A stretch of 64,000 nucleotides of DNA from Desulfovibrio sp. (GTDB lineage: Bacteria; Desulfobacterota; Desulfovibrionia; Desulfovibrionales; Desulfovibrionaceae). Positions within the stretch are counted from its first letter, which is position 1; every line of letters starts with the position of its first letter. Below the pieces are notes generated by a model, which was not told where the DNA came from, searched no databases, and saw only the letters and a list, made by a program, of their open reading frames with translations. Made by a program: the position numbers and the translations under genes. The stretch lies in contig JACRDI010000008.1 of NCBI GenBank assembly GCA_016218665.1, positions 186,001 to 250,000 on the forward strand, read 5' to 3'. Of the stretch, positions 27,724 to 34,688 are shown piece by piece.

Positions 27724-27871
27724 GCTACATGGCGGAAAATCTCCCGGCCCCCCAAAGGGCAACCGCAACGCTTGGAAGCATGGGCGGTACTCGGCAGAGG
27801 CCATAGCGCATAGGCGGGAGTTGCGGGCCTTGCTGCGAGAGATGCAAGAGACGGCGAAACGGGCAGGGTGA
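27563..27871 (+). CDS. Small Cys/His protein of the HGGKSPGPPKGN type
   Basis: A 102-residue protein with a Cys-rich core (KCGARCKGTGKPCQQPAMP, then GRCKLHGGKSPGPPKGN) and the ending WKHGRYSAEA. The spaced Cys and His residues suggest a metal-bound knuckle. Such proteins occur near terminase-like genes in other elements, but a function cannot be stated. The ATG follows GGGAGGGGGG. It overlaps the previous gene by 161 bp. Confidence 0.65.
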   Translation: MEQEMTAQPQASAQSRPPENQSRFDLRTVRKCGARCKGTGKPCQQPAMPNGRCKLHGGKSPGPPKGNRNAWKHGRYSAEAIAHRRELRALLREMQETAKRAG

Positions 27872-27965
27872 GCAGGGCAAGGGCGTAGACAGGACTTGAG
27901 GCCGGGGGCATTGGTTCCCGGCCTTACCATTTGGCGGTATATGGCGTGGGTCCGCAGAACAGGAA

Positions 27966-28289
27966 TTACTCTCTATTTCGTGTCATGTCATATGCTATGA
28001 ATAGCATACCTGTTCCAGAAAGAACTATCCACACGTAGAATCCATTTATTGAAAGCTTTGACAACACGGCATACATAACAAATAGAACAATGAAATTGAC
28101 AATACCTTTTTTGCCTAAATAGAATTGTGCTATTGCTGGATTCAGTAGGCAAAGGGCTAGTCCAGTTCTTAAGCTCTTTGGCCTGTTTCTTGCCCGTCTA
28201 AGTAGAAGCAAAGGGATAATGAGAAGTAGCGTAAGAACAACGAGAACTGGCACTAGAGCTAGCCATTGACTTCCAGCGCTTGCATCCAT
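27966..28289 (-). CDS. Small multi-helix membrane protein, lower GC
   Basis: A 107-residue protein with an N-terminal hydrophobic helix (~9-30), a basic loop with RRARNRPKS, and two further helices near 65-80 and 84-100. The middle segment LCLLNPAIAQFYLGKKG recalls TM2-domain proteins, which have a helix-hairpin-helix membrane fold. It is the only minus-strand gene inside the island and is AT-rich relative to its surroundings. It could be cargo such as an immunity or exclusion factor; there is no direct evidence. Confidence 0.55.
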   Translation of the reverse strand: MDASAGSQWLALVPVLVVLTLLLIIPLLLLRRARNRPKSLRTGLALCLLNPAIAQFYLGKKGIVNFIVLFVMYAVLSKLSINGFYVWIVLSGTGMLFIAYDMTRNRE

Positions 28290-28495
28290 AACGCCTCTCC
28301 CCTTGCTCTACCAATTCTGAGTCCGTACCACGCACCCACCAGCTACCGCCCAAGCTCGCACACTTGATATTGCCAGACCTGTACATGACCTGGGGGAGAA
28401 GGGCAAGCGTGGGCCGTGATAGGCGTGGCATGGTCGGGAAGGTACAGGGGTTAATTCAACCCGTGGGGATGGAAGCCTGAGGCCATTTTCCTGCC

Positions 28496-28518
28496 AAAGT
28501 AGTACAGGGGTAGTACAA
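28496..28518 (+). repeat. Right copy of the 23-bp arm-type repeat
   Basis: Identical to 19289-19311. It lies 57 bases inside the right attachment core, whereas the left copy lies 116 bases inside the left core. A partial third copy (GTACAGGGG) is at 28442. On the circularised element these repeats would flank the core, as integrase arm sites do. Confidence 0.75.
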
Positions 28519-28537
28519 AACGGTGGAGGCAAAGAAA

Positions 28538-28567
28538 AAGGGCTTGCGGTTTAACCCGTAAGCCCTT
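28538..28567 (-). terminator. Terminator of tRNA-Phe
   Basis: Twelve-base arms with one G-T wobble surround a five-base loop. A TTTTTCTTT stretch follows on the minus-strand exit side. It lies 8 bases beyond the tRNA 3' end, on island DNA, so the element itself supplied the terminator for the host tRNA. Confidence 0.8.
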
Positions 28568-28575
28568 GATCTTTC

Positions 28576-28651
28576 TGGTGCCGAGGGAGGGAATTGAACC
28601 CCCCACACGGGGATTTTCAGTCCCCTGCTCTACCAACTGAGCTACCTCGGC
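28576..28651 (-). tRNA. tRNA-Phe (GAA)
   Basis: A complete 76-nt cloverleaf on the minus strand: acceptor GCCGAGG/CCTCGGC, D-arm GCTCAGTTGGTAGAGC, anticodon loop CTGAAAA with GAA at 28618-28616, T-loop TTCAATT and encoded CCA. Nucleotides 30-76 are duplicated at 19126-19172, making this gene the integration target. Its 3' part was therefore supplied by the element. A weak promoter (TTGCCA, 17 bases, TAGTTC) lies just upstream at 28696-28668. Confidence 0.97.
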
Positions 28652-28731
28652 GCGTTGTGAGAAAGGTGAACTACCCGATGAGCCCCCTCTTGGCAAGCGA
28701 AAAATGGAGCGACCCGGCCTGAAACATCCGG

Positions 28732-28923
28732 CTACAGCTCGCGCACCAACATGCTCGCCAGCGACCTCGCCAAATCCCGCACGTCGGGCCGGTACACGCC
28801 TTTGCGGATCTGGGCCTTGAGTCCGTCGATATATGCCAGGCGCTTGGGGTCGTTCTGCGCCATCTCTTCCGTTGGCGGCGATCCGCTCTGCAGACGCGCG
28901 GCGTTGCAGTTCTGCTCAGTCAT
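28732..28923 (-). CDS. Small FlgM-like protein
   Basis: A 63-residue protein whose C-terminal half (RLAYIDGLKAQIRKGVY, then DVRDLARSLASMLV) resembles the sigma-28-binding end of FlgM anti-sigma factors: a helix, the turn KGVYRPD and a final amphipathic helix. The ATG at 28923 follows GGGAGGAAA. It might restrain FliA, which would fit the FliA-type promoter at 50558, but FlgM is normally longer and this link is inference. It lies just outside the integrated island. Confidence 0.5.
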   Translation of the reverse strand: MTEQNCNAARLQSGSPPTEEMAQNDPKRLAYIDGLKAQIRKGVYRPDVRDLARSLASMLVREL

Positions 28924-29226
28924 GTGTTTCCTCCCTGTGAACTCGCTCCGGGCGCGGCGATGGTCGGTCATGCCCTATGCGCCTGGAGATGACGGGCGGG
29001 AGCGGAAGTCCGCCTGGAGCGGGCCTTCGCCCCCGCCCGATTGCCGGCGAACTCCCTTTCGCCCGTGAACCCGGCCTCCCTGCTCCCTGGGGCCGAGCAG
29101 CGGGTCCGGTCGGTCGGGCCTGCTGCTGGCTTCTTATCGGCCCGGCCGCGACGCTTGATTACCCCGGCTTACGCACTTTTTGATCTTCGTAGCTTTGTCC
29201 GGGAATACCAGGCAGATGTGGCTGTT
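28924..29226. other. Intergenic region without recognised gene
   Basis: About 300 bp of GC-rich sequence between the FlgM-like gene and the next minus-strand gene. It presumably contains the promoter of the FlgM-like gene. No RNA gene, strong hairpin or convincing reading frame was seen. Confidence 0.4.
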
Positions 29227-30171
29227 TTAACCCAGCGCGGCCACGGCCGGGGCGAGGCCGCGCTCCTGCGCCCGGCCCGCCCAGTCCGGAGGAGGATCGC
29301 CGCCCAGGGCGGCCCGCATGCCTTCGCGCATGGCGCGGAGCGCCCGCACCTGCCCTGCTTCGTCCTCGGGCAGATGCGCGGGATCAAGCTCCAGGCTGAC
29401 GGTCCCCCGGTAGCCCGTGGCCGCAAGGGCGGACAGGAAGGGGCCCAGGGGCAGCGTGCCCGCGCCCGGCGGCAGGTGCTCCGTGAAGCCGGCGGCGTCG
29501 GAGAAGTGCACGTGGCGGATGAGGCAGTCCGAGGCGTTGCAGGGAATGCGCGCCAGGCTCTCCAGCACGTCCCGGCCGGAGACCCCAAGGTGGCACACGT
29601 CCAGGGTGAGCCCGAGATCCTTGGCGCGGCATTCGTCCATGAGGCCGGAGAGGGCGTCGCGGCCGAAGAGCCCGCCCGCCCCGGCCGCCCAGGGCAGGTT
29701 CTCCAGGGACAGGGACACGCCCGGCAGAGCGCCGAGGAGCCTGGGCAGGTCCACGGCGCGGGCGAACCAGCGGGTCTGGATGGCGTCGCGCAGGGTACCG
29801 GCGGGCGGGTGCAGGGTCACGTGCACGGCATTGCCGCTGGCTTCGCCCAACAGCACGCCCGCCAGGGCCACGGCCGCGCGCCAGGCGTCCAGGTGGCCGC
29901 CCCAGGCGCTCCAGTTGCGGAAGGGAGCGTGCACCACGCGCACCGGGCACAGGGCGTGGGCGGCCTCCACGGCGGCGCCGGGGGCGATCTTGGGCGAGCC
30001 CATGACCAGATCCAGCCCGGCGAAGCCCGCCTGGGCCGCCACGGCCGCGATGGCCGGCAGGGGAAGGTGGAACAGCGAACCGGTGGAAAGCAGCACCAGC
30101 GGGCCCTCAAGGCCCGTGGCGGCTGCGCGGGGCGTTGCGTGCCCGGGCTTGCTGTCCATGGAACTGTCCAT
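29227..30171 (-). CDS. Sugar phosphate isomerase/epimerase-like TIM-barrel protein
   Basis: A 314-residue protein of the xylose isomerase-like TIM-barrel (AP endonuclease family 2) group. Candidate metal ligands are the Glu in LSLENLPWA, Asp and His in LTLDVCHLG, His in IRHVHFSDA and Glu in VSLELDP. The substrate is unknown. The N-terminal 15-20 residues look non-conserved, so initiation at the second ATG (30159) is possible. It appears to be monocistronic, between the FlgM-like and msrAB genes. Confidence 0.75.
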   Translation of the reverse strand: MDSSMDSKPGHATPRAAATGLEGPLVLLSTGSLFHLPLPAIAAVAAQAGFAGLDLVMGSPKIAPGAAVEAAHALCPVRVVHAPFRNWSAWGGHLDAWRAAVALAGVLLGEASGNAVHVTLHPPAGTLRDAIQTRWFARAVDLPRLLGALPGVSLSLENLPWAAGAGGLFGRDALSGLMDECRAKDLGLTLDVCHLGVSGRDVLESLARIPCNASDCLIRHVHFSDAAGFTEHLPPGAGTLPLGPFLSALAATGYRGTVSLELDPAHLPEDEAGQVRALRAMREGMRAALGGDPPPDWAGRAQERGLAPAVAALG

Positions 30172-30277
30172 GGCACTGGCATGCCCGGCGCTCCGTCAAG
30201 GGGCAACGCAAATCAGGGGAACGGACGCGCCGCGCTGGTGAACGGCGCATCCGGCCCCGTGGGCGTTTACGCGCCGT

Positions 30278-31306
30278 TTAGACCCCCGATGACTCCCCGC
30301 GGAACAGCCCGGCGTAGCGGCCGTACCCGGCCCGCTCCAGCTCCTCCTGGGGTATGAAGCGCAGGGCAGCGGAGTTCATGCAGTAGCGCAGGCCCCCGGC
30401 CTCGCGCGGGCCGTCCTCGAACACATGGCCCAGATGGTTGCCGGAGTGCCAGGCCAGCACCTCGGTGCGCGGCACAAGGAGCTTCCTGTCCGTGCGCGTG
30501 ACGACGTTGCCGGGCGCGAGCGGCCGGGTGAAACTGGGCCAGCCCGTGCCGGAATCGAACTTGTGGATGCTGGCGAACAGCGGCGCGCCGCTCACCGGGT
30601 CCACGTACAGGCCGGGCCGGTGCTCGTCCCAGTAGGCGTTGTCGAAGGCCCGCTCCGTGCCTTCCTCGCGCGTCACGCGGTAGGCCAGGGGCGAGAGCAG
30701 CCGCTTCAGCTCGCCCTCCCCCGGCGCGCCTTGGCGCAGGCGCGGCACATAGCCGAACAACGGATTCGCAGCCTCCGGCCCCCACAGGCGGGCCAGGGTG
30801 GCATCGCGGCCGCAGCCCGCGCGGTAGAGCTGGTATCGCCTGGGGTTCTTCGCACTGTAGCCCTGGTGATAGCCTTCGGCCGCGTAGAAGGGCGCCGCGG
30901 GCAGCAGGGCCACGGCCAGGGGCCTGGCGAGGACGCCGGACGCCTCCAGCTCCGCCAGCGCCGCCCTTGCCTGGCGCTCCTGCTCCGCGTCATGGAAGAA
31001 GATAGCCGGGCGGTACTGGGGCCCGTGGTCGCAGAACTGGCCGTCCGCGTTTGTGGGGTCGATGCGCCGCAGGAACCAGCGCACCAGGGCGGCGTAGTCG
31101 ACCAGCTCCGGGTCGAAACGGGCCTGCACGGCCTCGTAGTGGCCGGTTGCGCCCCCGCAGACCTCGTCATAGGCGGGATTCGCCACAGCACCGCCAGTGT
31201 AGCCGGAGGTGGCGGAAAGCACGCCCGGCAGGTGCAGCAGATCGGCCTCCAGACACCAGAAGCAGCCGCCCGCGAAGGTGGCGGTGGGGAACGCGTCGAG
31301 ATTCAT
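30278..31306 (-). CDS. msrAB: Bifunctional peptide methionine sulfoxide reductase MsrA-MsrB
   Basis: A repair enzyme for oxidised methionine covering both diastereomers. The 342-residue fusion has the MsrA domain first (catalytic GCFWC, C15 and C18; SGYTGG; GHYEAVQ). The MsrB domain follows from about residue 190 ([20 protein letters not shown]; catalytic C309 in RYCMNSAAL). The MsrB part appears to lack the CXXC zinc pairs. There is no signal peptide, so it should be cytosolic. The ATG at 31306 follows GGGAGGTGCTC. It fits the oxidative-stress needs of an anaerobe. Confidence 0.96.
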   Translation of the reverse strand: MNLDAFPTATFAGGCFWCLEADLLHLPGVLSATSGYTGGAVANPAYDEVCGGATGHYEAVQARFDPELVDYAALVRWFLRRIDPTNADGQFCDHGPQYRPAIFFHDAEQERQARAALAELEASGVLARPLAVALLPAAPFYAAEGYHQGYSAKNPRRYQLYRAGCGRDATLARLWGPEAANPLFGYVPRLRQGAPGEGELKRLLSPLAYRVTREEGTERAFDNAYWDEHRPGLYVDPVSGAPLFASIHKFDSGTGWPSFTRPLAPGNVVTRTDRKLLVPRTEVLAWHSGNHLGHVFEDGPREAGGLRYCMNSAALRFIPQEELERAGYGRYAGLFRGESSGV

Positions 31307-31543
31307 GAGCACCTCCCGGTTCAGAACATACAGGTAGGCAGCGCCCTGCCCTTGTCAACGCGGCCTTGGCCGGCACGGCCCCCACTTCCCCACAGCCTGC
31401 TCTCGAAAACAGGGCCAGACACTCCTCCCTTCTCTGCGCCTCCCTTCTCTGGCCTTCCGGCGCGGCCGCCGCCCGGCCGTGGTTGACAAAACCCCAGCCA
31501 GGGCCAATATCCCTCCCACAGCACCCCCACCAAGGAGAAGCCC

Positions 31544-31933
31544 ATGGCCGGAAAATGGCGGCTCACCATCGACGAGGCTTTTTGCGCCTCGCACCAGCTG
31601 CGCAACTACAACGGCAAGTGCGAGCATCTGCACGGCCACAACTTCGGCGTCAGCGTGGAGGTGGAAGGCAGCGAACTGGACCCCGCGGTGCAGATCCTGG
31701 TGGACTTCGGCGAGCTCAAGCGGCTGACGCGCGAGGCCGTGGACCAGCTTGACCACGCGCACCTGAACGACCTGCCGGCCTTCGCCGAGCGCAACCCCTC
31801 CAGCGAAAACATCGCCCGGCACATCTTCCTGGACATCAAGGGCAAGCTGGCGGCCCTGGCCCCGCAGGCCGCGCTCAAGAGCGTCAGCGTGAGCGAAAAG
31901 GGCACCTCGCGCGCCACCTACCTGGAGGACTAG
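31544..31933 (+). CDS. queD: 6-carboxytetrahydropterin synthase QueD (6-pyruvoyl-THP synthase family)
   Basis: This enzyme probably makes 6-carboxy-5,6,7,8-tetrahydropterin for queuosine (preQ0) synthesis. The 129-residue protein has zinc ligands H17 in CASHQLRNY and H30/H32 in CEHLHGHNF, catalytic C26, and the DQLDHAHLND and PSSENIA motifs of the family. An AAGGAG site precedes the ATG. The dtd gene follows after three bases, suggesting one transcript. Other queuosine genes are not in the window. Confidence 0.93.
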   Translation: MAGKWRLTIDEAFCASHQLRNYNGKCEHLHGHNFGVSVEVEGSELDPAVQILVDFGELKRLTREAVDQLDHAHLNDLPAFAERNPSSENIARHIFLDIKGKLAALAPQAALKSVSVSEKGTSRATYLED

Positions 31934-31936
31934 CCC

Positions 31937-32422
31937 GTGCGCCTGCTGCTGCAGCGCGTCAGCCGCGCGGCCGTTGACGTGGCCGAAGGTGGGGAGCAGC
32001 GCCGCGTGGGCGAGATCGGCCCGGGGCTGCTGGTGCTGGCGGGCTTCGGCAAGGACGACGGCCCCGCCCTCCCCGGCTCCAAGCTCTGGCAGACGCTGTG
32101 CGCCAAGGTGCTCGATCTGCGCATCTTCCCCGACGAGGCGGGCAAGCTGAACCTGAGCCTCAAGGAGACGGGCGGCGGGCTGCTGCTGGTGTCCCAGTTC
32201 ACCCTCTACGCGGACACGCGCCGGGGCAGGCGGCCTTCCTTCACGGACGCCGCGCCGCCGGAGCTTGCCCGCGCGCTCTACGACCGCCTTGCCGCCGACC
32301 TCTCGGCCCTGTGCCCAGGCCCCTTCGCCAGCGGGGTCTTCGGCGCCGAGATGCTTCTCGACTTCGTCAACTGGGGGCCGGTGACCATCCTGCTCGACTC
32401 GGCTGACTTCCCCGGCCTCTAG
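31937..32422 (+). CDS. dtd: D-aminoacyl-tRNA deacylase
   Basis: This enzyme removes D-amino acids (and glycine) mischarged on tRNA. The 161-residue protein begins MRLLLQRVSRAAV. It has the SQFTLYADTRRGRRPSF active-site segment and, near the end, the cis-Gly-Pro type motif NWGPVTILLDS. The GTG start at 31937 lies three bases after the queD stop, so the two are coupled. A slight insertion around residues 45-50 is not disruptive. Its 3' end abuts the convergent thioredoxin gene with no gap. Confidence 0.95.
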   Translation: MRLLLQRVSRAAVDVAEGGEQRRVGEIGPGLLVLAGFGKDDGPALPGSKLWQTLCAKVLDLRIFPDEAGKLNLSLKETGGGLLLVSQFTLYADTRRGRRPSFTDAAPPELARALYDRLAADLSALCPGPFASGVFGAEMLLDFVNWGPVTILLDSADFPGL

Positions 32423-32848
32423 CTATTTCAGGCTCCCCTGCGTCCAGCTGACGATGTCCCCGGCGGGCCTGGCCCCGGCCAGCCGCCCCAGCTCCCTGCC
32501 CTCCCGGAACAGGATCAGCGTGGGGATGGACTGCACGCCGAAGCGCGCGCCCAGGGCGGGATGCGCCTCCGTGTCCAGCTTGCCCAGGCGCACGCCCGGG
32601 GCCAGCCTCCTGGCCGCCTCCTCGAAGGCCGGGGCCATCATGCGGCAGGGGCCGCACCAGGGGGCCCAGAAATCCACCAGCAGGGGCAGGCCGTCCTTGG
32701 CCAGCAGGGCATCGAGCAGGGGGCCGTCCAGGTGCAGCACCTGCGCGCCGGCCAGGGGCTTGGCGCACTTGCCGCACACCGCCTGGCCCAGACGGGATTC
32801 ATCGACACGGTTCACAGCGGTGCATGCGGGGCAGAGGATGTGCTTCAT
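32423..32848 (-). CDS. trxC: Thioredoxin 2-like protein with N-terminal zinc finger
   Basis: A disulfide reductase of the TrxC type. The 141-residue protein has an N-terminal zinc knuckle (C6, C9, C25, C28) followed by a thioredoxin fold with active site WCGPC at 64-68 and the conserved cis-Pro in QSIPTLILF. The start at ATG 32848 gives the family's usual opening. An in-frame ATG 18 bases upstream is an alternative, and neither has a strong ribosome site. It is convergent with dtd. Confidence 0.9.
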   Translation of the reverse strand: MKHILCPACTAVNRVDESRLGQAVCGKCAKPLAGAQVLHLDGPLLDALLAKDGLPLLVDFWAPWCGPCRMMAPAFEEAARRLAPGVRLGKLDTEAHPALGARFGVQSIPTLILFREGRELGRLAGARPAGDIVSWTQGSLK

Positions 32849-33328
32849 ACGCGCACAGATAACCATTGCCGTTTCGCTGGCAAGCCTTGCGCTTCCCTTC
32901 GCCCTCTCACGTCTCCCCCCTTCCCCATCTTCCGCAATCGTCCACAACGATCAGCAACACTTCGCCGCACGCAGCGCTTCCCCCGCCTTTCAGCCTACTC
33001 GAGGCACCGCCCCGCCGCCTGTTCATCGCCCGCCTTCACCGCCAGCTTGCGGGCCGCCTCGGCCGCTTCCCTGGCAGCACGGCCGCCAGGCCGGATGCCC
33101 AGGGAAGCGGCCGACAGCGGGAGTCCAGAGGGCCTCGTGCCCTCTGGCGGGGTCAAGGGGCAGCGCCCCTTGCGCCTTCTCCCATTCTCCCGCCCTCCCC
33201 CTCCCACTCCCCTGCCCCTGCCTCGCCCTCCCCCTCCTTCCCCTCGCCCATCGCCCTGCCCTTGCGCCAAGCTTCCCGTCCCCGCCAGATGTTGCTCTTT
33301 GCTGCCGAACCGGGCTAGGGTGGGCGGC
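32849..33328. other. Intergenic region with repeat element and polypyrimidine tract
   Basis: About 480 bp without a convincing gene. It contains a two-hairpin repeat at 33121-33172 and, at about 33174-33270, a stretch in which the plus strand is almost entirely C and T, with a few G and A. Promoters for the thioredoxin and glycosyltransferase genes must lie here, but I cannot point to them. Confidence 0.5.
33121..33172 (+). repeat. Two-hairpin intergenic repeat, copy 1
   Basis: Two adjacent inverted repeats, CCAGAGGGC...GCCCTCTGG and CAAGGGGC...GCCCCTTG, are joined by CGGGGT. The same composite design occurs at 46711-46777 and, inverted, at 50246-50294. It resembles REP/BIME-type dispersed palindromes. 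Confidence 0.7.
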
Positions 33329-34564
33329 ATGAATGTCCTGATTCTGCACCAGAATTTTCCTGGCCAGTTCCGGCACATGGCGCAGCGCCTCTCGCAGGAG
33401 GGCCACGGCGTGCTCGGCATGGGCGCCAAGACCGCGCCGGGGCTCAAGGGCCTGCCCATGGTCCGCTACGAGATCAAGAGCCTGCCCAAGCCCACGCACC
33501 GCTACCTGGGCACGGCCACAAGCGCGGCCATGCACGGGGAGGTGGTGGCCAAGGCGCTGCTGGAGATGCGCAGGCAGGGCCGGCCGGATCCGGACGCGGT
33601 GCTGGCGCATCCGGGCTGGGGCGAGGCGCTGTTCCTCAAGGACGTGTTCCCGCGCGCGCGGCTGGTGTCGCTGTTCGAGTTCTACTACCACGCGCACGGC
33701 GTGGACGTGGGCTTTGACAAGGAAATGGACGGCGCGGACGGCGTGCTTTTCGACCTGGCGGCCACGCTGACCTCGCGCAACATGCTGCACCTCATGAACC
33801 TGGAGCGCTGCGATGTTGGCGTTTCGCCCACGGCCTGGCAGCGCTCGCTGCACCCCAGGGCGTACCAGGACAAGATCGCGGTGGCGCACGAGGGCATCGA
33901 CACCGTGCACATGTGCCCGGACGCCGCGGACCGCTTCGTGCTGGCGGACGGCAGGGTGCTGAGCCCCGGCGACAAGGTGCTGACCTACGTGGCCCGGCAC
34001 CTGGAGCCCTATCGGGGCTTCCACGTATTCATGCGCGCCCTGCCGGAGATCCAGCGCCGGAACCCCGACGCCATCACGGTCATCGTGGGGGGCGACGGGG
34101 TGAGCTACGGCCGCAAGCCCAAGGACGCCCCCAACTGGCGGACGAAGCTGCTGGCCGAGGTGGGCGACAGGCTGGACATGACGCGGGTGGTGTTCACCGG
34201 GCAACTGCCCTACGCGGCCTACCGCTCGCTTTTGCGGGTCTCGGCCGCGCACGTGTATTTGACGTATCCCTTCGTGCTGTCGTGGTCGGCCCTGGAGGCC
34301 ATGGCCTGCGGCTGCCTGCTGGTGGCGTCCAACACGCCCCCGGTTGCGGAGGTGATGCGCCACGGCGAGAACGCCCTGCTCTTCGACTTTTTCGACCTGG
34401 AGGGGCTGGCCGGGCTGGCGACCCAAGCCCTGAGCCGCCCGCGCGACTTCGCGCCCCTGCGGGAGAAGGCCCGGCGCACGGTGGAGGCGGGCTATGGCAT
34501 AGAGCGCGGCATAGCCCGCTACATGGCGCTGCTCGGGGCTTCCCAGCCGCGGCAGGCCGGCTGA
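33329..34564 (+). CDS. Glycosyltransferase, GT4-like
   Basis: A 411-residue GT-B fold glycosyltransferase. The N-terminal domain opens with MNVLILHQNFPGQFRHMA. The C-terminal domain has the family-4 features HLEPYRGFHVFMRALP, GGDGVSYG, VVFTGQLPYAAY and the donor-binding EAMACGCLLVASNTPPV near residues 327-343. The start is the ATG at 33329, where the conserved first strand begins; in-frame upstream sequence is low complexity. It stands alone, so the acceptor (surface polysaccharide, flagellin or lipid) cannot be inferred. Confidence 0.88.
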   Translation: MNVLILHQNFPGQFRHMAQRLSQEGHGVLGMGAKTAPGLKGLPMVRYEIKSLPKPTHRYLGTATSAAMHGEVVAKALLEMRRQGRPDPDAVLAHPGWGEALFLKDVFPRARLVSLFEFYYHAHGVDVGFDKEMDGADGVLFDLAATLTSRNMLHLMNLERCDVGVSPTAWQRSLHPRAYQDKIAVAHEGIDTVHMCPDAADRFVLADGRVLSPGDKVLTYVARHLEPYRGFHVFMRALPEIQRRNPDAITVIVGGDGVSYGRKPKDAPNWRTKLLAEVGDRLDMTRVVFTGQLPYAAYRSLLRVSAAHVYLTYPFVLSWSALEAMACGCLLVASNTPPVAEVMRHGENALLFDFFDLEGLAGLATQALSRPRDFAPLREKARRTVEAGYGIERGIARYMALLGASQPRQAG

Positions 34565-34623
34565 CCGAAGCGCGCCGAGGTGCGGGCGTCCTGATCCGCA
34601 ACGAACTCCAATAGCCATGAAAA

Positions 34624-34657
34624 AAGGGCGGCCGCGGATGGTTCCGCAGCCGCCCTT
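34624..34657. terminator. Bidirectional terminator
   Basis: Fourteen-base arms (AAGGGCGGCCGCGG and a near-perfect complement) surround a six-base loop. An A-run on the left gives TTTTTT for minus-strand transcripts, and TCGGCGTCTTTTCC follows on the plus side. It separates the convergent glycosyltransferase and HD-domain genes. Confidence 0.8.
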
Positions 34658-34688
34658 CGGCGTCTTTTCCGAACGGCGGAGGGACCGG

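Larger units (their letters stand above)
19126..28622. mobile_element. Integrated island in tRNA-Phe (satellite or integrative plasmid type)
   Basis: The element is bounded by a 47-bp near-perfect duplication of the tRNA-Phe 3' portion (19126-19172 and 28576-28622; 45 of 47 identical). The integrase lies just inside the left copy. The contents are an integrase, HicAB, an unknown lower-GC gene, an AlpA-like protein, a primase-helicase, an ERCC4 nuclease, several small proteins and a membrane protein. No structural, packaging or lysis gene was recognised. Codon use drops below the chromosomal GC level at 21.4-22.6 kb and 27.9-28.3 kb. Confidence 0.9.

Noticed and set aside
19126-28622. A complete prophage
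   Set aside because: No capsid, portal, large terminase, tail or lysis gene is recognisable; the content fits a satellite or integrative plasmid.
32561-33328. A 256-codon N-terminal extension of the glycosyltransferase
   Set aside because: The extension runs through the antisense of thioredoxin and a polypyrimidine tract; the conserved GT4 start is at 33329.
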